Part shown: positions 44,437-53,854 of the stretch, piece after piece
Layout of the letters: every line of letters starts with the position of its first letter
Position numbering within the stretch: position 1 is the stretch's first letter
Source of the DNA: Gammaproteobacteria bacterium
GTDB lineage: Bacteria; Pseudomonadota; Gammaproteobacteria; Steroidobacterales; Steroidobacteraceae
DNA: 64,000 bases
NCBI GenBank assembly: GCA_010027845.1
Contig: RGUL01000002.1
Location: 1 to 64,000, forward strand
Direction: 5' to 3'
Notes under the pieces: generated by a model
Database searches by the model: none
What the model was told of the DNA's origin: nothing
What the model saw: only the letters and a program-made list of their open reading frames with translations
Translations under genes and position numbers: made by a program

Positions 44437-45842
44437 TCGGTGCCGAGTGGTCGTTGCTCCGGCGCGAGCCACACTTGAAATGGGGCGCGATCGCGCTGTT
44501 GCTGTTGGTCGGGCTCGCAGCGTGGAACGGCCGGATGCTGCTCGAGTCGCGTACTGTCGATGCGGCGCTCGCGCTGCAAGAGTCGCGGGAGACCATCGAT
44601 GCGCTGGCCGTGCAGGCCGCGAACGGCAACGCCACTGCGACCTCACCGGGTGCCGCAGCGTTCGGCGCAGTGAGCGCAACGATCGTGCGACGCAGCGCGA
44701 CCGGCGAAGCGTTGGCCATCGGGCAAACGGACCTCGAGGCCAATTTTCAAAAACTCACGGCGCGGAACGCCTACGCCGCACTCGCAGCAAGCGCGCCCGA
44801 TAATGCCTTGCGACTGGCCGTCGGTAACTTCGACGTCGCCTTCGTGTTGGTTTGGCTCATACCGTTACTCGTGATCGCGGCTTTCTTCGACATCATCTCA
44901 GGTGAGCGCGAGCGCGGCGTACTCGCACTCGCGGTCGTCGCCGGGGCCGCCGCATCGCGATATCTTTGGATCAAATGGCTGACCCGGACGTTGGCGAGCA
45001 TCGGCGTCACATGGCTCGCCGTTGCAATAGCGATCGCGGTCGGTGAACGCTCGTGGACCGCCGAAACCGCCATTACGCTCGTCGGCTGGGGCGTCGTGCT
45101 GTCTGCATACGTCTTTTTTTGGGCATCGCTCGCGCTCGCCTGTAACGTCGGTCGCGGCAACTCGGAGCGACATGCCGCCGTGCTCGCGGCCGCTTGGCTC
45201 ACCTTAGTGATCCTGTTGCCGGCGGCAATCAACCTGCTCGTCACCAATGTCTTCCCAGCGCCCTCGCGGGTCGAATTGGCTGCACAACTGCGCGAAGCGA
45301 CCGAAGCGGCCGACCGGGCTGCCGCCAAAGATCGCGACCGCTGGTTCTTCGATCACCCCGATTTGCGCAGCGGCGAGGCTGAGCGCGCCGCCTACTACCG
45401 CAGCGTCGCCGCGTCCGAGCGGATGATCACCGACGCCATCACGCCGCAACTTTCGGCATTCGAATCACGTGCCGCGGAGCGACGCGCGCTCACCCGTCGT
45501 TTGCAATGGCTGTCGCCCGCCGCCACCACGCACGATGCGTTGACGATCCTGTCGCATACCGATGGCGCCTCGCAGGCAACGTTTCGCGCTGCGGTCCTGA
45601 TATTTCACAATCGGTGGCAGACGTTTTTCTTCGAGCGTATCGACGGCGATCGACTCCTGACCCGCGACGATTACGCTCGCCTGCCAACTTTCGAGTCGCC
45701 ACCGACGTCTTCGCTCCGGTCGTTACGGAGGGCGAGCACCAACGTGCTCGTGTTGTTGGCGATCGGCGCTTTATTGTGCATTTACTGCGGCATGCGACTT
45801 ACGCGGCTCGATGCGATTCCGCCGCAACAGGAAGGTGGCTGA
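44433..45842 (+). CDS. ABC transporter permease (DUF3526 type), second of pair
   Basis: Another 469-residue DUF3526/ABC-2 permease. LLVGLAAWNGRMLLESR near the start, a periplasmic loop of about 90 residues, LVWLIPLLVIAAFFDIISGERERGVL as the ABC-2 motif, then further helices and a large soluble domain (about 285-430) containing WFFDHPDLRSGEAERAAYY and a final helix. It shares domain order with the preceding permease, so the two probably form a heterodimeric membrane channel. The stop lies one base before the ATPase ATG. Confidence 0.8.
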   Translation: MIGAEWSLLRREPHLKWGAIALLLLVGLAAWNGRMLLESRTVDAALALQESRETIDALAVQAANGNATATSPGAAAFGAVSATIVRRSATGEALAIGQTDLEANFQKLTARNAYAALAASAPDNALRLAVGNFDVAFVLVWLIPLLVIAAFFDIISGERERGVLALAVVAGAAASRYLWIKWLTRTLASIGVTWLAVAIAIAVGERSWTAETAITLVGWGVVLSAYVFFWASLALACNVGRGNSERHAAVLAAAWLTLVILLPAAINLLVTNVFPAPSRVELAAQLREATEAADRAAAKDRDRWFFDHPDLRSGEAERAAYYRSVAASERMITDAITPQLSAFESRAAERRALTRRLQWLSPAATTHDALTILSHTDGASQATFRAAVLIFHNRWQTFFFERIDGDRLLTRDDYARLPTFESPPTSSLRSLRRASTNVLVLLAIGALLCIYCGMRLTRLDAIPPQQEGG

Positions 45843-45843
45843 C

Positions 45844-46548
45844 ATGATCGAGGCCAAAGGTTTATCGAAGTCGTACGGCAGTGTGCACGCGCTACGCGGT
45901 CTCGATCTCGAGGTCCAGCCGGGTGGTATCTATTGCCTGCTGGGCGCGAACGGCGCGGGCAAAACGACGACGTTGAACTTATTTCTCGGCTTCATCCAGC
46001 CGACGAACGGCGCCGCATCGATCGCCGGGCACGTCGTGCACGTCGATCCGGTCGCCGCACGCCGACAGGTCGCCTACATCCCCGAGACCGTCATGCTCTA
46101 CGGCATGCTGAGTGGTGTGGAAAATCTCGACTACTTCGCCAAGCTCTCCGGGTGCACGCACGATCAAGCAGCATTACGCGGCTTCTTACAACGTGCCGGG
46201 CTCAACCCGACCGCGCACGATCGGCCGCTCAAGACATATTCGAAGGGCATGCGGCAAAAAGTCGGCGTCGCCATCGCATTGGCAAGAAATGCGCGTGCAC
46301 TGCTACTCGACGAGCCGACGTCCGGCTTGGATCCGAAAGCGAGCAACGAATTTTCGGAACTCATCGCCGGCATGGCCCGCGATGGCGCCGCCATCTTGAT
46401 GGCGACGCACGACCTGTTTCGCGCCCGCGAGACCGGCACTCACATCGGCATCATGCGCGATGGTGTGCTGCGTGCGGAATTCGTGGCGAGCGAGATCGAC
46501 CACGGAACTCTCGAAAACGAGTACTTGAAAATCATGAAGGAGGACTGA
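45844..46548 (+). CDS. ABC transporter ATP-binding protein
   Basis: A 234-residue ATPase with intact motifs: Walker A LGANGAGKTTTL, Q-loop region VAYIPETVMLYGML, signature YSKGMRQKVGVA, Walker B ALLLDEPTSGLDP and the switch His in MATHDLFRARET. It powers the two DUF3526-type permeases encoded just upstream. The frame is open to 45811 but the ATG at 45844 follows the previous stop directly. A good AAGGAGG for the next gene lies at its 3' end. Confidence 0.9.
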   Translation: MIEAKGLSKSYGSVHALRGLDLEVQPGGIYCLLGANGAGKTTTLNLFLGFIQPTNGAASIAGHVVHVDPVAARRQVAYIPETVMLYGMLSGVENLDYFAKLSGCTHDQAALRGFLQRAGLNPTAHDRPLKTYSKGMRQKVGVAIALARNARALLLDEPTSGLDPKASNEFSELIAGMARDGAAILMATHDLFRARETGTHIGIMRDGVLRAEFVASEIDHGTLENEYLKIMKED

Positions 46549-46549
46549 C

Positions 46550-47155
46550 GTGAATAAACAGACAAAATTGTTGGTTGGGGTTGCAGCAGCATTAGCGTGT
46601 ACGGTGGCGAGCACGCATAACACCTTGACCTCGTACTACGTCCCAGCGGGCTACATGCAAGATCTCGAGATCCGCGTGACCCACGGTTGCAAAGATAGCC
46701 CCGTCAAAGAATTCCGCGTGAAGATCCCCGATGGTGTAGTGCGCGTACAAACGCAATACACCCGTGATTGGACGGTCGAGAAGCGCATGCGCAAATTACC
46801 GAAACCCGTGCCGGGTGACGGCGGCAATATGATCACGGAGACTGTCGACGAGATCATCTGGAAAAATCCGAAGAGCCCGATGCCGGCCGCCGGCGTCTAT
46901 GAGGGGTTCCATTTCCGCGCCGCGATTCCCGATACACCGGGGCAGATTTTATTCTTCCGTTCGATCAACGTCTGCGCATCGGGCGAAGAGCGCTACGTCG
47001 ACTTGCCGACCGAGCCGCTCGACGCCTCAACGCCCAATCTGCCGGAGAAACTTTTGAAGTTCATGATGGCAACACCCACACCGTCGGCTTTCGTGATTAT
47101 CGAAAAGCCGACACGACCGCAGTATCCCTTCGCATCAATGGCTCCGAAGAAATAA
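46550..47155 (+). CDS. YcnI-like DUF1775 protein, putative copper-binding
   Basis: A 201-residue exported protein from GTG 46550, preceded by AAGGAGG. After the signal (VGVAAALACTVAST) comes HNTLTSYYVPAGYMQDLEIRV and the family block THGCKDSPVKEFRVKIPDGV; the C-terminal half carries the WTVEKRM and FRAAIPDTPGQILFFRS strands. DUF1775 (YcnI) proteins bind copper through an N-terminal His and are usually next to CopC/CopD, as here. The role as a copper chaperone is by family analogy. Confidence 0.8.
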   Translation: MNKQTKLLVGVAAALACTVASTHNTLTSYYVPAGYMQDLEIRVTHGCKDSPVKEFRVKIPDGVVRVQTQYTRDWTVEKRMRKLPKPVPGDGGNMITETVDEIIWKNPKSPMPAAGVYEGFHFRAAIPDTPGQILFFRSINVCASGEERYVDLPTEPLDASTPNLPEKLLKFMMATPTPSAFVIIEKPTRPQYPFASMAPKK

Positions 47156-47171
47156 GCAAGAGGCAGTTCCC

Positions 47172-48803
47172 ATGCGATGTCGTTCAATATTCGCCGCAGC
47201 CTGTCTTTTTTTGCTGCCGGCGCTCGCGCAAGCCCACGCGGTGCTGCTCGATTCGTCACCCAAGTCGGGTGAGATGTTGGCGACATCGCCCAAGGAAGTG
47301 ACCGCCACCTTCAACGAAAGCGTCGGGCCCATCTTCTTCCGCATCCTCGATACTTCGGGGCAAGAAGTGGGCAAGCCCGGCGAAATTCGTCTCGACGGTG
47401 CACGCATGATTCTACCGTTGAACGACTCTTTGCCGAACGGCACCTACTTGCTGACTTATCGCGTGATTTCCGCCGATACGCACCCGGTCGGAACGACGTT
47501 CGGCTTTTCGATCGGCGAGCCGATGCGGGCGACGAGCGCCGCATCGGCTGCATCGGAGACGCGCTCCAAATGGTCGCCGTTGGTCGGCATCAATCGGTGG
47601 GTGCTGTACGCCAGCATGTTGTGGGCAGCGGGCTCGGTGCTGTTCGTGCTCGCGCTCGCGCCTAGTGCGCCGGTCGCGGTGACGAGCATGCGTGGAGGGC
47701 GGCTCGCCGCACTTTTGAGCGCAATCTCATTCGTTCTGGCCATCGGTTTCGGCGGTGCTGACATGCGGCTTGCCGGTTTCGATGGTCTCTGGGCCGCCGA
47801 AACTTGGCGGACCGGTCTCGGTAGCACGCTCGCCGCCAGCGCAGCACTCGGCGTACCCGGCATGCTGCTGTTGATGGTTGCGCTCAACGCTAACGATCGG
47901 CCTCGCACCGGTTTCGCGACAGTCGGTGCGGCGCTCGCGATCGGATCTTTTCTCGTCACCGGTCACGCCGCGACCGCACCACCCGCGTGGCTGATGGCAC
48001 CGATCGTCGGTCTGCATTTGGTCTCGACGGCGTTTTGGCTCGCGGCCCTCTTGCCGCTACGGCACGCAGCGCGCGTGCTACCCGCTGGCGAAGCCGGTGA
48101 ACTGATGGACCGCTTTTCTCGTTATGCCGTGCCTGCGGTCGGGATCGTTTTATTTTCGGGCATCGCGATTTCTTGGCGTCAGCTCGGCAGCCCGATGCGT
48201 CTGATCGACAATCCTTACGGCTTGATTCTCGCGACCAAACTCGCGTTGTTCCTGTGCATCCTCGCGATCGCCGCCTACAACAAGAAAGCCCTGACACCGC
48301 AACTTGGTCTCGGGATCGCCGGCGCCGATGCGCGCATCCGTCGCACCATCGGCGTCGAACTTTCGATTTATTTCGCGGTGCTACTTGCCGCAGCAGGCCT
48401 CACGCTCACGACACCGCCGCGGGCGCTAGTCGCAGGCGCTGCCCCTAACGCGACGGCCGCGATGACTGCCGACGGCACTTGGCGCAAGAACGTCAAAGAT
48501 ACGGCCGGCTATTCGGTCGATCTCGAGTTATCGCCCGCAAAGGCTGGTCAAAATATGTTGATGGCGACGCTAAAAGATCGAGATGGCAGACCCATCACGA
48601 ACGCCGCGGCGCTCGATATCGTCGTTTCACTGCCCGCCGCCGGGATCTCCGACGTGCGACTCAAAGGCCAAGACGTCGGCAACGGCATGTGGCACGTAAT
48701 GATCGAGGAAATGCTGATCCCCGGCGAGTGGAAACTCGCCGTGGAAGCATTCGTCACCGATTACGACAAGTCGACCTTCGAGACGACGGTACCGATCGGA
48801 TGA
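47172..48803 (+). CDS. Copper resistance protein, CopC-CopD fusion with C-terminal FixH/YtkA-like domain
   Basis: A 543-residue protein. The signal peptide leads straight into HAVLLDSSPKSGEMLATSPK, the CopC N-terminus with the Cu-binding His after cleavage; ISADTHPVGTTFGFSIG supplies the second CopC copper ligands. From about 135 to 420 there are about eight membrane helices of CopD. The C-terminal 110 residues (YSVDLELSPAKAGQNMLMATLKD ... WKLAVEAFVTDYD) resemble a FixH or YtkA-like domain. CopCD imports copper into the cytoplasm or periplasmic pool. It is the last gene of the operon with the DUF1775 and ABC genes. Confidence 0.86.
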   Translation: MRCRSIFAAACLFLLPALAQAHAVLLDSSPKSGEMLATSPKEVTATFNESVGPIFFRILDTSGQEVGKPGEIRLDGARMILPLNDSLPNGTYLLTYRVISADTHPVGTTFGFSIGEPMRATSAASAASETRSKWSPLVGINRWVLYASMLWAAGSVLFVLALAPSAPVAVTSMRGGRLAALLSAISFVLAIGFGGADMRLAGFDGLWAAETWRTGLGSTLAASAALGVPGMLLLMVALNANDRPRTGFATVGAALAIGSFLVTGHAATAPPAWLMAPIVGLHLVSTAFWLAALLPLRHAARVLPAGEAGELMDRFSRYAVPAVGIVLFSGIAISWRQLGSPMRLIDNPYGLILATKLALFLCILAIAAYNKKALTPQLGLGIAGADARIRRTIGVELSIYFAVLLAAAGLTLTTPPRALVAGAAPNATAAMTADGTWRKNVKDTAGYSVDLELSPAKAGQNMLMATLKDRDGRPITNAAALDIVVSLPAAGISDVRLKGQDVGNGMWHVMIEEMLIPGEWKLAVEAFVTDYDKSTFETTVPIG

Positions 48804-48804
48804 A

Positions 48805-49848
48805 TCAGCGCGCGACGTGCATCGGCGGCAATGTGTCGACCAATGCACAACTCGCGCTGATGCCCTCGTAGCGTGTCTCGATCGAGGCGGCACGCGGTGC
48901 GGCTTCGATTTCGGCAATCGGCGCATCCTCGTTGGGTTTTTGAACGAGTAAACGCAACCGGTCTTGCATGCCACGGCCATTACGATCCGGCATCGGCGCG
49001 CGTAGCAGCATCAGTTGCACCGCTCGTCCGTCCTTCGTCGTCACCGCCGTCTTCGCGCCGCGATCGTGTGCCCGCCACTGACGCGCACCTTTCGCGTCTT
49101 CGATCCGACAGTCGTAGCCTCGCGCACGATACATGCGGATATGCGTGCGATCCTTGCGGCCGACGAACTGGTGACCGGCCATCAAGTTGATGTCGTAATC
49201 CCACAAGACGTCCGGTCCGAGCACCCATTCTGCATCGGCCAAAAACTTCACGTCGGTGTTGTTGACCATGTAGGTGCAGGTGCCGGGGCCGGCATCTCGA
49301 CCGGAGGCGATTTTCCCATCGAGTACGCCCACGATCTGCTCACCACTGCGTCGCCAAAGAAAATCGCAATGGATGCCGTCGGGATCACGCCACTTCACCT
49401 CTTTCCAAAGTTCCGGGCGCTCGTGTAAATCGACGTATTTTTCCGGATCCGCCAGCCCTTGACCGTTGATCACCACGGCACCGCGCTGCTCGTCGATCCA
49501 GACTTTGTAGAGAATCTGGGTGCGATGCATCATCGGTGCATCACGACCGCCGGCATTGATCTGGCCGTAGAACACGACCTCGCCGAGTTGCGGCGCGTCG
49601 ATGCGTTGGAAGATATGATGCCAATGCTCGTGCTCACCCTCGATCGGCGTACGGTAGCGTCGCTCGAAGTGAACTTGCGGATAGGAATCCCAACCGCCCG
49701 GCAACCAAGCGATCAGGTCAGCGAGCACCGACTCCAGTTCTTGACGTGATTGGTCATAGGACGGACCGGCCGAAGATAAGGTCGAAACGACCGCTAGCGC
49801 CAAAGCGCACAAAACGCCACGCACTCGCACCGACTTTTTGACTGACAT
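48805..49848 (-). CDS. Exported protein of unknown function (possibly CpcT/CpeT-like fold)
   Basis: A 347-residue protein starting at 49848, with a signal peptide ending near LSSAGP. I do not recognise the family with certainty. The sequence ESVLADLIAWLPGGWDSYPQV, followed by HRTQILYKVWIDEQ and CTYMVNNTDVKFLADAEWVLG, loosely resembles the CpcT/CpeT chromophore-lyase fold (a beta-barrel calycin), which also occurs outside phycobilisomes, but this is a weak impression. It converges on the CopCD gene with one base between the stops. No partner gene is co-directional. Confidence 0.5.
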   Translation of the reverse strand: MSVKKSVRVRGVLCALALAVVSTLSSAGPSYDQSRQELESVLADLIAWLPGGWDSYPQVHFERRYRTPIEGEHEHWHHIFQRIDAPQLGEVVFYGQINAGGRDAPMMHRTQILYKVWIDEQRGAVVINGQGLADPEKYVDLHERPELWKEVKWRDPDGIHCDFLWRRSGEQIVGVLDGKIASGRDAGPGTCTYMVNNTDVKFLADAEWVLGPDVLWDYDINLMAGHQFVGRKDRTHIRMYRARGYDCRIEDAKGARQWRAHDRGAKTAVTTKDGRAVQLMLLRAPMPDRNGRGMQDRLRLLVQKPNEDAPIAEIEAAPRAASIETRYEGISASCALVDTLPPMHVAR

Positions 49849-49938
49849 GCAGTGATCCCCCGATTGCTGCAACGAAGTCTCGAAGATATCAGAGGTCTAG
49901 CTCGGCAGGCCGCCACGTAGCGGCGTACACTGCACTCT

Positions 49939-50925
49939 ATGAACGACGTGACACGAGACTGGGTGCGCTCGCTGCCGAAGGCCGAGTTACATCTGCACCT
50001 GGAAGGCTCGCTCGAGCCGGAAATGATGTTCGAACTAGCGGCCCGTAACGGCATACAGTTGCCGTTTCGCAGTGTCGCAGAGATTCGCGCAGCCTACGAA
50101 TTCAGCAAGCTCGATGATTTTCTCGCCATCTATTACCAAGGCATGTCGGTGTTACGCACTCGACGCGACTTTCGCGATCTGACGTTCGCCTATCTGCAGC
50201 GCGCACACGCCGATGGCGTCGTCCATGTCGAAGTGTTCTTCGATCCACAAGGTCACACCGTTCGCGGCGTACCGTTCGCAGACGTCGTCGACGGGATAGT
50301 CGACGGTCTCGCCGAAGGCGAACGCCAATTCGGGATCACCCATCGACTCATTCTTTGCTTCCTACGACATTTGTCTGAAGAGGATGCATTCGCGACGCTG
50401 GAGACGGCAAAGCCGCATCTCAGCAAAATATCGGGTATCGGACTCGACTCAAGCGAACTCGGTCATCCACCATCCAAGTTCACGCGGGTATTCGCTGCCG
50501 CCCGCGCGCTCGGCCTGCGACTCGTCGCGCACGCCGGTGAAGAAGGTCCGCCGGAATACGTCACCGAAGCGCTCGATTTGCTGCGCATCGAAAGACTCGA
50601 TCACGGCAATCGTGCGCTAGAAGATTCAGCGCTCGTCGAACGACTGCGGGCGAGTGGCATGACACTCACTGTCTGTCCGCTGTCGAATTTACGCCTGTGC
50701 GTCGTCGACGATCTGCGTAAGCATCCTCTGCGTCGCATGCTGCAATCGGGCCTCAACGCGACCGTCAACTCGGACGATCCCGCTTATTTCGGTGGCTACG
50801 TGCTCGATAACTACATGGCCATCGTCGCGGCACTCGACCTGTCGCGTGCCGAGGTCCTGCAGCTAACGGAAAATAGCTTGCGCGGTGCGTTCGCTACACT
50901 CGACGCGACGAGTGACCTTCGATGA
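49939..50925 (+). CDS. Adenosine/adenine deaminase family protein
   Basis: A 328-residue amidohydrolase-fold enzyme. HLHLEGSLEPEMM carries the two metal-binding His (18 and 20), and LVAHAGEEG, RLDHGNRA and VNSDDPAYFGG supply the remaining metal ligand and catalytic acids. GLDSSELGHPPSKF is the variant found in adenine-deaminase-type (ADE) members of the ADD family rather than the adenosine-specific SxEg loop, so adenine is the more likely substrate. Its stop overlaps the SDR start (ATGA), linking it to the SDR and hydrolase genes downstream. Confidence 0.85.
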   Translation: MNDVTRDWVRSLPKAELHLHLEGSLEPEMMFELAARNGIQLPFRSVAEIRAAYEFSKLDDFLAIYYQGMSVLRTRRDFRDLTFAYLQRAHADGVVHVEVFFDPQGHTVRGVPFADVVDGIVDGLAEGERQFGITHRLILCFLRHLSEEDAFATLETAKPHLSKISGIGLDSSELGHPPSKFTRVFAAARALGLRLVAHAGEEGPPEYVTEALDLLRIERLDHGNRALEDSALVERLRASGMTLTVCPLSNLRLCVVDDLRKHPLRRMLQSGLNATVNSDDPAYFGGYVLDNYMAIVAALDLSRAEVLQLTENSLRGAFATLDATSDLR

Positions 50926-51680
50926 AATCACTCACCGGAAAAATCGTCGCCGTCATCGGCGGTTCCAGCGGCATGGGGCGTGCGACGGCACTCGCCCTCG
51001 CGCACGAAGGCGCGGCCGTGGTCGTGGGCGCGCGACGCGCCGAACTCTGCGCGCAGGTGGTCGCGGAGATCGAAGCTGCCGGTGGTCGGGCCCACGCAAT
51101 GCCGCTCGATGCCACCGACGAAGGCAGCGTCGGCGAATTCTTCGCCGATCTCGAACGGCGTTTCGGACGTCTCGACGGGGCGTTCAATAATGTCGGTCGC
51201 ACACTCGGTTCGTCACCCACCACCGAGACCACCCTCGAGCGCTTTCAAAAAACGCTCGATTTCAATCTGCGTTCGACGTTTTTGTGTTTGCGCGAAGAAC
51301 TACGTTTGATGCAGCGAACGGGCGGCGGTGCGATCGTCAACAACAGCTCGATCGGTGGCACGCGCGGTTTTGCGAACTTACAGGATTATTGCGCTGCGAA
51401 GTGGGGCGTGGTCGGCCTGACGAAAGCGGTCGCGCTCGAGGGCGCCGCCGCAGGTATACGCGTAAACGTGATCGCACCGGGCCTGGTCGCCACCGAACGA
51501 TTCGAACTCATCCGCAGTCAAAATTCAGCCATGATCGACTCACGTCTCAAAGAAATCCCGCTCGGGCGTCCGGGCGCTATGGACGAAATCGGTGCGACGG
51601 TGGTGTGGTTGCTCGGCCCGGGCTCCGGATTTCTCACCGGGGCCATCATCCCCGTCGACGGCGGGGAGTGCGCGAGATGA
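50922..51680 (+). CDS. Short-chain dehydrogenase/reductase (SDR)
   Basis: A 252-residue classical SDR: VAVIGGSSGMGRATALAL binds the nucleotide, NNVGRTLGSS follows in place of NNAG, IVNNSSIGGTRG holds the catalytic Ser, and YCAAKWGVVGL the Tyr-Lys pair. C-terminal GFLTGAIIPVDGGECAR matches the FabG-like end. It is coupled by ATGA overlaps to the adenine deaminase and the following alpha/beta hydrolase genes. Substrate unknown. Confidence 0.87.
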   Translation: MKSLTGKIVAVIGGSSGMGRATALALAHEGAAVVVGARRAELCAQVVAEIEAAGGRAHAMPLDATDEGSVGEFFADLERRFGRLDGAFNNVGRTLGSSPTTETTLERFQKTLDFNLRSTFLCLREELRLMQRTGGGAIVNNSSIGGTRGFANLQDYCAAKWGVVGLTKAVALEGAAAGIRVNVIAPGLVATERFELIRSQNSAMIDSRLKEIPLGRPGAMDEIGATVVWLLGPGSGFLTGAIIPVDGGECAR

Positions 51681-52552
51681 ACGAACCGAGCGGTAGCCGA
51701 CGCGAGTGCGAGCGAGCTTTTGCGCGTATCGCCGAAGGACTTGTGCACTACCGACACGTCGATGGCGATGCGGCGTCGCGACCGACGCTGATGATGCACG
51801 CCTCGCCTGCTTCCTCGCGGAGCGTCGAGCCGCTGGCGTTGGCGGTCGCGCAGATCGGCGGTGGTCGTGTGATCGCGCCGGATACGCCAGGAAACGGCGA
51901 CTCGGTACCGCTGCGACAGAACGAACCCGAACTTCTCGATTACGCGAATGCGATCGTCCGCACGCTCGATGCACTTGCGATCAAACGGGTCGATATATAC
52001 GGCTTTCACACCGGTGCGCACATCGGCATCGAATTGGCCATCGCGCACCCGGATCGCGTCGGAAGTCTCGCCCTAGACGGTCTGTTGTGGCTCGAGGAGT
52101 CCGAGCGCGCGGACTTCCTCACACAGTACGCACCGCCATTGGTGGCCGACGCATGGGGCACTCAAATATTTCAGGCCCTACAGTTCATTCGCGATCAGTC
52201 TTGGTTTTTCCCGCATTTCAAACGTGATCCGGCACATAACTTGGGCGGCGGCGCGATGCCCCCTGAGTTGTTGCACACGCTCACCGTCGATCTTTTGAAG
52301 GCGGCGTCAAGCTATCACCTCGCCTATCGCGCGGTGTTTCGCCATCGACTCGCCGAGCGACTACCGAAATTGACAGTGCCGGTACTGCTCATGGCCGACG
52401 ACGGTGACCCGACGCGCGAGAGCGTACGACGCGCCGCGACGTTGGTCGTCGATGCACGAACGGCGATCGGCGGTGAAGGCTGGTCGCCCGATGGCGTGCG
52501 CCGCAAAGCCTCACGCTTGGTTGAATTTTTCGGGCAAACCGCCGAGCGATAA
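51677..52552 (+). CDS. Alpha/beta hydrolase with His in the nucleophile position
   Basis: A 291-residue alpha/beta-fold protein. TLMMHASPASSRSVEPL is the oxyanion-strand block and VIAPDTPGNGDS the usual following strand, but the nucleophile elbow is GFHTG (109-113), with His111 where Ser, Asp or Cys normally stands. LPKLTVPVLLMADDGDPT gives a possible acid, and the usual C-terminal catalytic His is not evident (GGEGWSPDGV). The layout matches the protein at 32229. The ATG overlaps the SDR stop; the 3' end overlaps the convergent transporter gene by 42 bases. Confidence 0.75.
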   Translation: MNEPSGSRRECERAFARIAEGLVHYRHVDGDAASRPTLMMHASPASSRSVEPLALAVAQIGGGRVIAPDTPGNGDSVPLRQNEPELLDYANAIVRTLDALAIKRVDIYGFHTGAHIGIELAIAHPDRVGSLALDGLLWLEESERADFLTQYAPPLVADAWGTQIFQALQFIRDQSWFFPHFKRDPAHNLGGGAMPPELLHTLTVDLLKAASSYHLAYRAVFRHRLAERLPKLTVPVLLMADDGDPTRESVRRAATLVVDARTAIGGEGWSPDGVRRKASRLVEFFGQTAER

Positions 52553-53854
52553 TCGCGTCAACATCCAAACGCCCAGCACGTTGCACACCCCGGGCAATAT
52601 CGCCGCCAGCGTCACGATCGAGGCGATCGCCAAATCGGGTTGCGCCGGCGGCAGCTTGCCACCGGCGGCGCTCACGAACCCTGACCACTGCAACACCAGG
52701 CCCGCGAGCAGAGGACCGACCGCCGCCGTACCTTTTTCCACGATGCTGTACACCGCCGACATCGTGCCCTCGAGTGCCACGCCGGTGGTGCGCGTGTTGT
52801 GCTCCATCGTATCCGGTAACAAAGAAAATCCCATCACCAACAATCCCGCGGTGATGACTCCGGTCGATGCGAGCCGCACATCCGTAACCCAACTCGGCTC
52901 ACCACCCACGCTCGCGATCCAACTGAAGGCGACGAGGGCATAGGCGAGACCCGAAGCCATGTACACGTTGCGCTTACCGTAACGCCGACCGAGCCACGCC
53001 CAACCGGGAATCGAGAGCAAAGTACCGACCGTTTGGTAGGCGCCGAAACGAATCAAAAAAGATTCGTCTTGATGCAACACATAGCGTGCGAGATACAAAA
53101 TCGACGCGCCCGTGCTGGCGACCGCCGTCAACTGAAAGAATTTCGCCGCAATGAAGATGCGAAACGGTTCGTTACGCAAGACGTTACGTAGTTGTGCGAT
53201 CGAGTTGCCGCTCGCCGCCCGCCCCGATTCGAGCGTCGGCGTGCGCGACACCACGAGCGCACAAAGCCACATAAATGCCAACACGATCGCCGCCTGCACG
53301 AGACTCATACCGAAGTAGCCTTCCCGACCTTTGCCGAAACGATCGATCAACACCGGCCCCAACACAGCGATATTGAGGCTCGCGATCGTCATCGCGGCAA
53401 CGCGCCACGACATCATCGTGGTGCGCTCGTGCGCGATCGCCGTGATTTCGGCGGGCACGGCGAGATACGGCACGACGAAGAGGCTATAACCCGTCGCGAA
53501 CAAGATCAGCGCAACCAGCGCCCACCACTGCACCAAGGACGCATCGAGCGTAGTCGGAGCTGCGAATAAGGCGACGTACGCCACCGCAGCCAGAGGCCCC
53601 GCAGCGAACATGAACGGTGCGCGACGGCCGTAACGCGAGCGCGTACGGTCGCTCCATTGCCCGATGACCACGGCCGCACCGATATCCCAGAGCCGCGATA
53701 CGAAGATCAAACCACCGGCGATGCCCGGTGCGATTCCGAGATACTCGGTGAAGTAGAACAGCACCACGAGATTGATCGCACCGAGCATGGTGCTCGAGCC
53801 CAAAGTACCGCTCGCCCAACCGAGAGCGACTAAAGTCGGACTTCGCACGTTCAC
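52511..53854 (-). CDS. GPH-type sugar:cation symporter (MFS)
   Basis: A 447-residue 12-helix transporter. LGSSTMLGAINLVVLFYFTEYLG, VSRLWDIGAAVVIGQWSDRTRSRYGRRAPFM is the GPH family motif A region, and a central cytoplasmic loop plus GFSLLPDTMEHNTRTTGVALEG complete the pattern of the melibiose/glycoside-pentoside-hexuronide family. It probably imports a glycoside or related solute with a cation. The start overlaps the stop of the gene at 53851 (ATGA), and it is the last gene of a three-gene minus-strand unit. Confidence 0.83.
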   Translation of the reverse strand: MNVRSPTLVALGWASGTLGSSTMLGAINLVVLFYFTEYLGIAPGIAGGLIFVSRLWDIGAAVVIGQWSDRTRSRYGRRAPFMFAAGPLAAVAYVALFAAPTTLDASLVQWWALVALILFATGYSLFVVPYLAVPAEITAIAHERTTMMSWRVAAMTIASLNIAVLGPVLIDRFGKGREGYFGMSLVQAAIVLAFMWLCALVVSRTPTLESGRAASGNSIAQLRNVLRNEPFRIFIAAKFFQLTAVASTGASILYLARYVLHQDESFLIRFGAYQTVGTLLSIPGWAWLGRRYGKRNVYMASGLAYALVAFSWIASVGGEPSWVTDVRLASTGVITAGLLVMGFSLLPDTMEHNTRTTGVALEGTMSAVYSIVEKGTAAVGPLLAGLVLQWSGFVSAAGGKLPPAQPDLAIASIVTLAAILPGVCNVLGVWMLTRLSLGGLPEKFNQA

